16,812 bases of DNA from Prevotellaceae bacterium (GTDB lineage Bacteria > Bacteroidota > Bacteroidia > Bacteroidales > UBA932). The position numbers were made by a program, and so were the translations under genes. The stretch's first letter is position 1. The number at the start of each line of letters is the position of its first letter. The notes under the pieces are model-generated. The model was given only the letters and a program-made list of their open reading frames with translations. It made no database searches and was not told the DNA's origin. Of this stretch, positions 7,696-14,449 are shown one piece after another. The stretch lies in assembly GCA_031258915.1 (NCBI GenBank), contig JAIRMD010000220.1:1-16812 (forward strand), given 5' to 3'.

Positions 7696-8634
7696 ATGAA
7701 GCGTATATTAGTTACCGGCGGGGCCGGGTTTATTGGGTCGCACCTGTGCGAGCGGCTGCTGAGCGAGGGAAACGACGTGCTGTGCCTCGACAACTACTTC
7801 ACGGGTAGCAAGGCCAACATTGCCCACCTGCTGAGCAACCCTTTCTTTGAGCTGGTGCGCCACGACGTAACTGCGCCGTTCTACGCCGAGGTTGACGAAA
7901 TCTACAACTTGGCGTGCCCCGCCTCCCCCGTGCACTACCAGTACAACCCCATTAAAACGATAAAAACGTCGGTGATGGGCGCCATCAACATGCTGGGGCT
8001 GGCCAAGCGCGTGAGGGCAAAAATCCTGCAAGCCTCTACCAGCGAGGTTTACGGCGACCCTGTTGTGCACCCGCAGCCCGAGGAGTACTGGGGCAACGTG
8101 AACCCTATCGGTATTCGCTCGTGCTACGACGAGGGCAAGCGCTGCGCCGAAACGCTCTTCATGGACTACCACCGGCAGAACGGCGTGCGCATTAAAATTG
8201 TGCGCATCTTCAACACCTACGGCCCCCGCATGAACCCCAACGACGGGCGCGTGGTGTCGAACTTCATTGTGCAGGCGCTGCGCGGCGAGGACATCACCGT
8301 ATACGGCAACGGCACGCAAACGCGCAGCTTCCAGTACGTGGACGACTTGGTCGAAGGCCTCATCCGAATGATGAACACCGGCGACAGCGTTACAGGCCCC
8401 GTGAACATTGGCAACCCCAACGAGTTCACCATGCTGTCGCTGGCGGAGATGGTGCTGGCGCAGGCAGGCTCTGCGTCAAAAATCGTCTTCCGTCCCCTAC
8501 CCTCCGACGACCCCAAGCAGCGGCAGCCCAAAATCGGCAAAGCCCGCGAGCTGCTCGGCGGCTGGCAGCCAAAGGTGCAGCTGGAGGAAGGGCTGAGGAA
8601 AACGGTTGAATACTTTAAGCAGAATGCCTCATAA
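7696..8634 (+). CDS. uxs: UDP-glucuronate decarboxylase (UDP-xylose synthase)
   Basis: This 312-residue extended short-chain dehydrogenase/reductase decarboxylates UDP-glucuronate to UDP-xylose through a 4-keto intermediate. The NAD-binding motif is GGAGFIG (8-14), with Asp32 at the end of strand 2 ('LCLDNYFTG'). 'ACPASPVHYQ' (73-82), 'STSEVYGDP' (114-122) and the catalytic 'YDEGKR' (Tyr144, Lys148) are typical of the UXS subgroup, as is 'RSFQYVDDLVEG' (210-221). Length matches bacterial UXS. It works directly after Ugd in the pathway, though the genes are now separated. rmlD starts 14 bp downstream, so the two probably share a transcript. A UDP-glucose 4-epimerase-like role is less likely given the UXS motifs. 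Confidence 0.93.
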   Translation: MKRILVTGGAGFIGSHLCERLLSEGNDVLCLDNYFTGSKANIAHLLSNPFFELVRHDVTAPFYAEVDEIYNLACPASPVHYQYNPIKTIKTSVMGAINMLGLAKRVRAKILQASTSEVYGDPVVHPQPEEYWGNVNPIGIRSCYDEGKRCAETLFMDYHRQNGVRIKIVRIFNTYGPRMNPNDGRVVSNFIVQALRGEDITVYGNGTQTRSFQYVDDLVEGLIRMMNTGDSVTGPVNIGNPNEFTMLSLAEMVLAQAGSASKIVFRPLPSDDPKQRQPKIGKARELLGGWQPKVQLEEGLRKTVEYFKQNAS

Positions 8635-8648
8635 ACATTATTTCCCCC

Positions 8649-9536
8649 ATGCAAAAAATCTTGGTAACCGGCTCTAACGGGCAGCTCGGGAGCGAAATCA
8701 AAGAAGCGGCGCAAGCTTACGCCTCCTCTCTCGGATTTATTTTTACCGATGTGGCAGAGCTGGACATTACCAACACCGAGGCGGTGCAGGCGTTTTTTGC
8801 AAAAACAAAACCCACCTTTGCTATCAACTGCGCGGCGTACACCGCCGTGGATAGAGCCGAAGCCGAAGAAGATGCAGCCGAAAAGATTAACCACTTTGCT
8901 GTGGCCAACCTGACAAAGGCGAGCGCAGCGGTGGGCGCATACCTTATTCACGTCTCGACCGACTACGTTTTTGACGGGAGAAAAAACACGCCCTACCGCG
9001 AGGACGACGCTACCAACCCGCAATCGGCGTACGGCAGGACCAAGCGGCGCGGCGAGATCGCCGCGCTGGGCTACTCCGGCTCGCTGGTAATTCGCACCGG
9101 GTGGCTCTACTCCAAGTACGGCTGCAACTTTGTAAAAACCATGCTGCGCCTTGGCGCCGAGAAGCCGCAGCTGGGCGTGGTGTTCGATCAGGTTGGCACG
9201 CCTACCAACGCTGCTGACTTGGCGCGCTGCATTTTGAGCATTATCGGGAAAGTTGCAGCGCAGGAAAAAGAATTTGTGGGCGGCGTGTTCCACTTTAGCA
9301 GCGAGGGGGTGTGCAGCTGGTACGATTTTGCGGTGCAAATCATGAAGCTCGGCAAGCGCCACTGCAAGGTCCTGCCCATCGAGAGCAGCGCTTACCCCAC
9401 GCCTGCGCCGAGACCCAGCTACAGCGTACTCGGCAAGGAGAAAATTAAAAACCTCTACGGCGTAGAGATTGCGCACTGGACGGACAGCTTGGAAAGGCTG
9501 ATGCGACTATTTGCAAAAAATAGCTTCGCTTTTTGA
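8649..9536 (+). CDS. rmlD: dTDP-4-dehydrorhamnose reductase
   Basis: The 295-residue RmlD-type reductase carries out the last step of dTDP-L-rhamnose synthesis, NAD(P)H-dependent reduction of dTDP-4-dehydrorhamnose. Motifs are GSNGQLG (8-14), 'INCAAYTAVDRAE' (59-71), 'STDYVFDG' (103-110), the catalytic 'YGRTK' (Tyr128, Lys132) and 'IRTGWLY'. Length is normal. rmlA, rmlB and rmlC are not nearby, so they must lie elsewhere if the pathway is complete. The last codons lie over small hairpins (CTATTT…AAATAG at 9508-9523; AGC-TTC-GCT then T5 at 9522-9534), which may form a weak terminator. A degraded copy of its 3' end lies behind ugd at 6165-6254. Confidence 0.92.
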   Translation: MQKILVTGSNGQLGSEIKEAAQAYASSLGFIFTDVAELDITNTEAVQAFFAKTKPTFAINCAAYTAVDRAEAEEDAAEKINHFAVANLTKASAAVGAYLIHVSTDYVFDGRKNTPYREDDATNPQSAYGRTKRRGEIAALGYSGSLVIRTGWLYSKYGCNFVKTMLRLGAEKPQLGVVFDQVGTPTNAADLARCILSIIGKVAAQEKEFVGGVFHFSSEGVCSWYDFAVQIMKLGKRHCKVLPIESSAYPTPAPRPSYSVLGKEKIKNLYGVEIAHWTDSLERLMRLFAKNSFAF

Positions 9537-9661
9537 TGATTTTATTTCGGTGGTGGAGTGAAAATTTTTCTTTGTTTTTACTGCTATCCTTGGCAAATTT
9601 TTACATCACCTCCCCAGAATTTTTCACCTCATTTTGCTGTAGAAACCTCACAAGTAAAAAT

Positions 9662-11860
9662 ATGAGCGCCATCCGCATTACTCTCCCTGTACTGCACCTG
9701 CACTGCGCAGCGTGCGCCGGAGCGGTAGAGGATGCCATTCGAAGCCGGCAGGGCGTGGTCAGCGCGGCGGTGAACCTTGCCTCGTCAAGCGCTGCTATCG
9801 AATACATTCCTGAGAGCGTATCGCTATCCGGCATCCGCGAAGCGGTGCGGGCAAAAGGTTACGATTTGCTGATAGAAAATAACCCCTCCGAAGCAGCCGA
9901 CAGCATGCAGGCCAACGAATACCGCATCCTCAAGCGCCGCACGGCGGGAGCTGCTGCGCTATCGCTGCCGCTGGCTGGCCTGAGCATGTTTTTTATGGAT
10001 GCTCCGTTTGCCAACCTGTGGATGTGGGCGCTGGCCACGCCGGTTGTTTTTTGGCTGGGCAGAAGTTTTTTCATCCGTGCGGCGAGGCAGCTGCGGCACG
10101 GGGCGGCAAGCATGGATACGCTGGTGGCGTTGAGCGCAGGCGTTGCCTACCTGTTCAGCGTTTTCAACACGCTGCTCCCCGAGTTTTGGTTAGCAAGGGG
10201 CGTGATGCCGCACGTGTACTTTGAAACGGCGAGCGTCATCATCGCCTTCATCCTACTGGGGCGCTGCCTGGAGGAGAAAGCGAAGAGCCGCGCCTCATCG
10301 TCCATAAAGAAGCTGATGGGCTTGCAGCCCAAAACGGTTACGCTGGTGCGGGCGGATGGGCAAGCTGTGCAAACCGGCGTGGAGCAGGTGGCGGTAGGCG
10401 ACATTGTTTGGGTAAAACCCGGCGAACAAATAGCGGTGGACGGCGTAGTAACAGAGGGCATGTCCTGCGTGGACGAAAGCATGTTGAGCGGCGAGCCGCT
10501 ACCCGTGCCGAAGCAGGAGGGTGCGAAGGTATATGCGGGAACGATTAACCAAAAAGGCAGCCTTCGCTTCAGCGCCGGGAAGGTAGGCGACGCAACGCTG
10601 CTTGCCCACATCATCCGCATGGTGCGGGAGGCGCAGGGCAGCAAGATGCCGGTGCAGCGGCGCGTGGATAGAATTGCCGCCATCTTTGTGCCGTTTGTCA
10701 TCGCTGTTGCCCTTGCTGCTTTTGCAGCGTGGGCACTGTTAGGCGGTGCTAACGGTGCCGCGCATGGCCTGCTGGCGTTCGTTACGGTGGTGATTATCGC
10801 CTGCCCTTGTGCGCTGGGGCTGGCCACCCCCACGGCTATCATGGTAGGCATCGGCAAGGCAGCCGAGCAGGGTATCCTGGTAAAGGATGCCGAAAGCCTT
10901 GAGGTGGCAAAGAAAGTCAGCGCCGTGGCGCTCGACAAGACGGGCACCATCACCGAGGGTAAACCCGCCGTAACAGCGGTGCTGTGGGCAAGCGGCGACA
11001 GCCGTCATGCGTCCGCGCTGCGCAGCCTCGAGGCGCAGTCGGAGCACCCGCTGGCGGAGGCCGTCGCGCAGCACTTTAGCGAAGTACCCGAAGGTGCGGT
11101 TACCGCCTTTGAAAGTTTCGCCGGGAAAGGCGTGAAAGGCACGGTGGACGGGCAAACCTACTTTGCGGGCAGCGCGCAGCTGCTTGCCGAAAATCGCATT
11201 GCCGCAGGCGAACCGCTGGCTACCGCCGCGAAAAATTTTGCCGCGCTAGCCCAAACCGTCGTCTGGTTTGCCGACGAGCGAAACGCTCTTGCCCTGATTG
11301 CCGTTAGCGATAACGTCAAAGAATCGTCGCGCACCGCTATCCGGCAGCTGCGCAGCGAGGGCATTGCGGTGTACATGCTCACGGGCGATAGCGCCGCCAC
11401 CGCCGCCGAGGTAGCCGCCACCGTTGGCGTTGACGGCTTCCTGGCCGAAGCCTTGCCTCAACAAAAGGCAGCGTTTATCCGGCAGCTGCAAGCCGAAGGA
11501 AAAGTAGCGGCAATGGTGGGCGACGGCATCAACGACAGCGCTGCCCTTGCTCAGGCCGACCTTGGCATTGCAATGGGGCAGGGCAGCGACGTAGCCATCG
11601 ACACAGCCCAAATGACCATCGTCTCATCCGACCTCTCGAAGATACCGGAGGCGATACGCCTGTCGAGGCAAACGGTGAGCATCATTCGCCAAAACTTGTT
11701 CTGGGCATTTGTGTACAACCTTATCGGGATTCCGGTGGCGGCAGGGGCGCTTTACGCCGTCAACGGTTTTCTGCTCAACCCGATGCTCGCTGGCGGCGCC
11801 ATGGCGCTAAGCAGCGTTTGCGTGGTGTGCAACAGCCTGCGGCTGCGGTGGAAAAAGTAG
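9662..11860 (+). CDS. copA: Copper-exporting P1B-type ATPase
   Basis: I start at ATG 9662 (732 residues) because the metal-binding domain begins there. The frame is open back to 9533, but those 43 residues are hydrophobic and unlike the family. One N-terminal HMA domain has the metal site CAAC (15-18). Eight membrane helices are expected. Actuator motif: LSGEP (275-279). Ion-channel motif: CPC (381-383). Phosphorylation site: DKTGT (425-429, Asp425). HP motif: 462-463. Hinge: GDGIND (620-625). The distal Cu+ signatures 'YN' (685-686) and 'MALSS' (714-718) are present. Together these mark a Cu+ exporter of the inner membrane. Two extra cysteines (720, 723) lie just after MALSS. It is 125 bp past rmlD, and no copper regulator or chaperone is adjacent. 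Confidence 0.94.
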   Translation: MSAIRITLPVLHLHCAACAGAVEDAIRSRQGVVSAAVNLASSSAAIEYIPESVSLSGIREAVRAKGYDLLIENNPSEAADSMQANEYRILKRRTAGAAALSLPLAGLSMFFMDAPFANLWMWALATPVVFWLGRSFFIRAARQLRHGAASMDTLVALSAGVAYLFSVFNTLLPEFWLARGVMPHVYFETASVIIAFILLGRCLEEKAKSRASSSIKKLMGLQPKTVTLVRADGQAVQTGVEQVAVGDIVWVKPGEQIAVDGVVTEGMSCVDESMLSGEPLPVPKQEGAKVYAGTINQKGSLRFSAGKVGDATLLAHIIRMVREAQGSKMPVQRRVDRIAAIFVPFVIAVALAAFAAWALLGGANGAAHGLLAFVTVVIIACPCALGLATPTAIMVGIGKAAEQGILVKDAESLEVAKKVSAVALDKTGTITEGKPAVTAVLWASGDSRHASALRSLEAQSEHPLAEAVAQHFSEVPEGAVTAFESFAGKGVKGTVDGQTYFAGSAQLLAENRIAAGEPLATAAKNFAALAQTVVWFADERNALALIAVSDNVKESSRTAIRQLRSEGIAVYMLTGDSAATAAEVAATVGVDGFLAEALPQQKAAFIRQLQAEGKVAAMVGDGINDSAALAQADLGIAMGQGSDVAIDTAQMTIVSSDLSKIPEAIRLSRQTVSIIRQNLFWAFVYNLIGIPVAAGALYAVNGFLLNPMLAGGAMALSSVCVVCNSLRLRWKK

Positions 11861-11870
11861 GTATTGTTCG

Positions 11871-11880
11871 GTATGCATAC
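11871..11880. repeat. 10-nt perfect palindrome after copA
   Basis: GTATGCATAC is self-complementary and lies 11 bp after the copA stop. It has no T-run and so does not look like a terminator. It could be a protein-binding site or chance. Confidence 0.3.
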
Positions 11881-11891
11881 TCTTCATACAC

Positions 11892-11916
11892 AATTTACAG
11901 CTCCCGCTTGTAAATT
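11892..11916. promoter_or_regulatory. Operator-like dyad overlapping the ROK kinase promoter
   Basis: AATTTACA (11892-11899) and TGTAAATT (11909-11916) are perfect 8-bp inverted arms around GCTCCCGCT. The spacer can extend the stem (AGC/GCT) with one bulged T. The right arm covers the -33 element of the promoter at 11907-11938, the position expected of a repressor site. The regulator is unknown. Confidence 0.4.
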
Positions 11917-11938
11917 CGAGGATTTTCATGTATGTTTG
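11907..11938 (+). promoter_or_regulatory. Putative promoter of the ROK kinase operon
   Basis: CTTG (11907-11910), a 20-bp spacer and TATGTTTG (11931-11938) match the Bacteroidota promoter pattern, with one mismatch in the -33 element. It lies 42 bp ahead of the ATG at 11981 and would begin a transcript covering the kinase, the small membrane protein and the YitT-family gene. Confidence 0.6.
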
Positions 11939-11980
11939 CAGAAAGTTTACTCTTTGAGCAAATATTCAAATTAAAGCAAA

Positions 11981-12988
11981 ATGGAAAAAGTCGTCTTAGG
12001 TATTGATATCGGCGCTACGAGCGCCAAGCTGGGGCTGGTGGACAGCGCCGGAAATATTTTAGTGGAGAGCAGCATCCCGACCCCCGTAAATACGTCGGGG
12101 GTGAGCGCTGCCGATTTTGTAAAGTCGCTGTGCGAAGCAGCGTTTGTTTTGCAGCATCAGGCGCAGGCCCCGGTTGAGCTGATAGGCATCGGCGTGGGAG
12201 CGCCAAACGCCAACTACAACAAGGGCACCATCGAGTTTGCGGCCAACCTGCCGTGGCAGCACGAAATCGTCCCCTTCGTTGAGCTCATGCAGGCGTACTT
12301 TCCGGACCTAACCATCCGGATAACCAACGATGCCAACGCTGCGGCCATTGGCGAGATGGTGTACGGCGGCGCCAAGGGCATGAAAGATTTTGTGTCGATA
12401 ACGCTCGGCACGGGGCTGGGCAGCGGCATTGTGGTTGGGGGTGAGCTGGTGTACGGCTGCGACGGGTTTGCGGGCGAAGTAGGGCACTTCATCATGGTGC
12501 CCAACGGCCGGCGCTGCGGCTGCGGCAGGCAGGGCTGCTTAGAGACCTACGTGTCGGCAACGGGGCTAAAGCAAACCGCCTTTGAGGTGATGTCGCGCCG
12601 CTACTTTACCGACAAGAGCTTGCTCAAGGCGGCTTCGTTCAACGAAATTACGCCCAAGTACATCGCCGATGCCGCGCAGCAGGGCGACAGCATAGCGCTG
12701 GAGGTGTTCGAAAAAACCGGAGAAATGCTGGGGCTGGCGCTGGCCAACATCGTTGCCTTCAGCAGCCCCGAAGCCATATTCCTCTACGGCGGCCTGGCCA
12801 ACGCCGGCGACCTGCTGCTAACCCCCACCCGCAAGTCAATGCGCGATAACATGCTGAAGAACTTCTGCAAGCGCACCGACGACGGGCAATTTGTGCAGGA
12901 GCCTAACGCGCTGCTGCTGCTCTCGAAGCTCAACAACAAAAACGGCTCCGTGCTGGGGGCTGCTGCGCTGGTGTGGCACAAAAAGTAG
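11981..12988 (+). CDS. ROK-family sugar kinase (probable glucokinase)
   Basis: This 335-residue cytoplasmic kinase phosphorylates a hexose, most likely glucose, with ATP. The N-terminal phosphate-binding motif is 'GIDIGATSAKLGLV' (7-20). The catalytic aspartate is Asp117 in 'NDANAAAIGE' (116-125), and a second ATP motif is 'TLGTGLGSGIV' (141-151). The ROK zinc site is complete: 'GEVGHF' (165-170, His169) and 'CGCGRQGCLE' (179-188; Cys179, Cys181, Cys186). There is no N-terminal helix-turn-helix, so it is an enzyme rather than a NagC/XylR-type repressor. Substrate cannot be fixed from sequence; an N-acyl hexosamine kinase is the main alternative. A promoter with an overlapping dyad precedes it, and the next gene starts 7 bp after the stop. 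Confidence 0.9.
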   Translation: MEKVVLGIDIGATSAKLGLVDSAGNILVESSIPTPVNTSGVSAADFVKSLCEAAFVLQHQAQAPVELIGIGVGAPNANYNKGTIEFAANLPWQHEIVPFVELMQAYFPDLTIRITNDANAAAIGEMVYGGAKGMKDFVSITLGTGLGSGIVVGGELVYGCDGFAGEVGHFIMVPNGRRCGCGRQGCLETYVSATGLKQTAFEVMSRRYFTDKSLLKAASFNEITPKYIADAAQQGDSIALEVFEKTGEMLGLALANIVAFSSPEAIFLYGGLANAGDLLLTPTRKSMRDNMLKNFCKRTDDGQFVQEPNALLLLSKLNNKNGSVLGAAALVWHKK

Positions 12989-12995
12989 CTGGCGG

Positions 12996-13490
12996 ATGAG
13001 CTTTAAAGTGATGAGCTGGAAGCGATACCCCATACGGGCGGTCAAGCAGGTGGCGTACATCAACATCTTCTTCGCGCTGCTGTGCGTGGTGCTGCACGTG
13101 GCGAGCGGAAAATCGCTGGCCACGATGCCCGACTTCACCACGCTCCTCACGCCGCGCCTGCTCATTGGGCTGTCGCTGCTGGGCGTGTGCTACCCGCTTA
13201 TTGGGTTTATGTCGGTAGAGGAGCCGCTGCCGGGGGGAGGCATGGCGCGGCACGGGCAGCCGCTGCGCGAGGTAATGGCAAAGGGCGGCTACAGGCTGGC
13301 GAAAAGCGAAGGCGACCAGCTCATTTTTCGCGCATCCAGCCCCGCACGGCGCGTGCTCACTATGTTTGAGGACGACATTACGATGGAGCTAAAGGGCGAC
13401 GGCACGCTGCTCATCAGCGGGCTGCGCAAGGAGGTGTCGCGCATACGCCTGCGCGTGCGCGACTATGTGAGGGCTGCAGGCGGCGAATAG
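12996..13490 (+). CDS. Small membrane protein of unknown function, two TM helices
   Basis: A start at ATG 12996 gives 164 residues (MSFKVMSWKRYPIRAVKQVA…) and lies 7 bp after the kinase stop; ATG 13011 is an alternative. Frames open further upstream are only overlap with the kinase gene. Two hydrophobic helices lie at about 20-37 ('YINIFFALLCVVLHVASG') and 51-70 ('LLIGLSLLGVCYPLIGF'). A soluble C-terminal domain of about 90 residues follows, with alternating strands ('YRLAKSEGDQLIFRA', 'MFEDDITMELKGDGTLLISG') resembling a small beta-rich cytosolic domain. I do not recognise the family. It is probably co-transcribed with the kinase and the YitT-family gene 22 bp downstream. Confidence 0.75.
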   Translation: MSFKVMSWKRYPIRAVKQVAYINIFFALLCVVLHVASGKSLATMPDFTTLLTPRLLIGLSLLGVCYPLIGFMSVEEPLPGGGMARHGQPLREVMAKGGYRLAKSEGDQLIFRASSPARRVLTMFEDDITMELKGDGTLLISGLRKEVSRIRLRVRDYVRAAGGE

Positions 13491-13512
13491 CGAATGGAGA
13501 AAAATCGTTTTT

Positions 13513-14418
13513 ATGCAAAGCAAATATTTCAGCGTACTGAAAGACTACGCGGTCATTTCTGTTGGCCTGTTCATCTACGTTTTTGCGTGGGTAGCGTTCA
13601 TTGTGCCCAACGGCATTGTGGGCGGCGGCGTTAGCGGCGTTGGCGCGCTGATTTACTACGCCACCGGCTTTGAGATTTCCTACTCCTACCTCCTGGCCAA
13701 CGCGCTGCTGCTGCTGCTTGGCGTGCGGATTATAGGCCGCCACTTTGGGGCAAAAACCATCTACGGCATTTTGCTCAGCGCGGTGCTGTTCCACTACCTG
13801 CCGTTGGTAATCCCCGAAGCGCTCATAGCGCAGGTAAAATCGGAGCCAAACCTGCTGCTGTGGGCGCTCGTGGGCGGAATATTTGAGGGAACAGGCATTG
13901 GCATTGCCTTTACGCGCAGCGGAAATACGGGAGGAACGGATATTATTGCCCTCATCGTCAGCAAGTTTAAGCACATCAACCCGGGGCGGGTGCTGCTGTA
14001 CTGCGATGCCATAATCATTGGCTCGTCCATTTTTCTGCCCGACCGCACCGTCCTATCGCTCCTGTACGGCGGCATTATGGTTACGGTATCCACCTACGTG
14101 ATAGACGCGCTGCTTGTAGGCTCGAAGCAGAGCCTGCAGGTGCTCGTCTTCTCGGAGCAGTACGAGGCTATTGCCGACGAAGTTTGCAAGGTGCTGGGGC
14201 GAGGCGTAACAATGCTCTACGCCAAGGGCTGGTACACCAAGCATGAGCGAAACGTGCTGCTGCTGGTGGTGCGCAAGTACGAAATCAACGCGGTTTACCG
14301 CATCATCAACAACGTAGACAAGGATGCTTTTGTTTCTACGGCCAGCGTTACGGGCGTGTTTGGCGAAGGGTTTGAGCCAATAAAGGACGGCACTATCAAG
14401 CTGACGAAGCGAAAATGA
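13513..14418 (+). CDS. YitT-family membrane protein (DUF161 + DUF2179)
   Basis: The protein has 301 residues. Residues about 10-205 are the YitT membrane domain with five or six hydrophobic helices and the family's glycine-rich stretches: 'PNGIVGGGVSGVGALIYY' (32-49) and 'RSGNTGGTDIIALIVSK' (135-151). Residues about 228-283 are a C-terminal DUF2179 domain ('RGVTMLYAKGWYT' 230-242, 'LLVVRKYEI', 'NVDKDAFVSTASV'), a PII-like small-molecule-binding fold by reports on the family. Transport substrate and function are unknown. The ATG at 13513 follows the preceding stop by 22 bp. The gene ends 15 bp from the stop of the convergent acyl-CoA dehydrogenase, leaving no room for a separate terminator. 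Confidence 0.9.
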   Translation: MQSKYFSVLKDYAVISVGLFIYVFAWVAFIVPNGIVGGGVSGVGALIYYATGFEISYSYLLANALLLLLGVRIIGRHFGAKTIYGILLSAVLFHYLPLVIPEALIAQVKSEPNLLLWALVGGIFEGTGIGIAFTRSGNTGGTDIIALIVSKFKHINPGRVLLYCDAIIIGSSIFLPDRTVLSLLYGGIMVTVSTYVIDALLVGSKQSLQVLVFSEQYEAIADEVCKVLGRGVTMLYAKGWYTKHERNVLLLVVRKYEINAVYRIINNVDKDAFVSTASVTGVFGEGFEPIKDGTIKLTKRK

Positions 14419-14428
14419 AGTATGAGAC

Positions 14429-14449
14429 ACTCTTCACTCTTCACTCTTA
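14429..14449. repeat. 7-bp tandem repeat at convergent gene ends
   Basis: ACTCTTC occurs two full times and then once with its last base changed (14429-14449). It covers the stop codon and last three codons (S-E-E) of the minus-strand acyl-CoA dehydrogenase, whose stop is at 14436-14434, just beyond the YitT-family stop. Confidence 0.6.

Noticed and set aside
8217..9476. Long minus-strand open frame opposite rmlD and the end of uxs
   Set aside because: It is the mirror of GC-rich coding DNA; the plus strand encodes two complete enzymes with all catalytic motifs.
9533..9661. N-terminal extension of CopA starting at the TTG at 9533, overlapping the rmlD stop
   Set aside because: The 43 extra residues are hydrophobic and unlike the family, while ATG 9662 places the HMA domain at the usual N-terminal position.
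12891..12995. Upstream extension of the two-helix membrane protein into the ROK kinase gene
   Set aside because: The extension is an out-of-frame reading of the kinase 3' end, rich in Cys/Arg/Ser; ATG 12996 follows the kinase stop by 7 bp.
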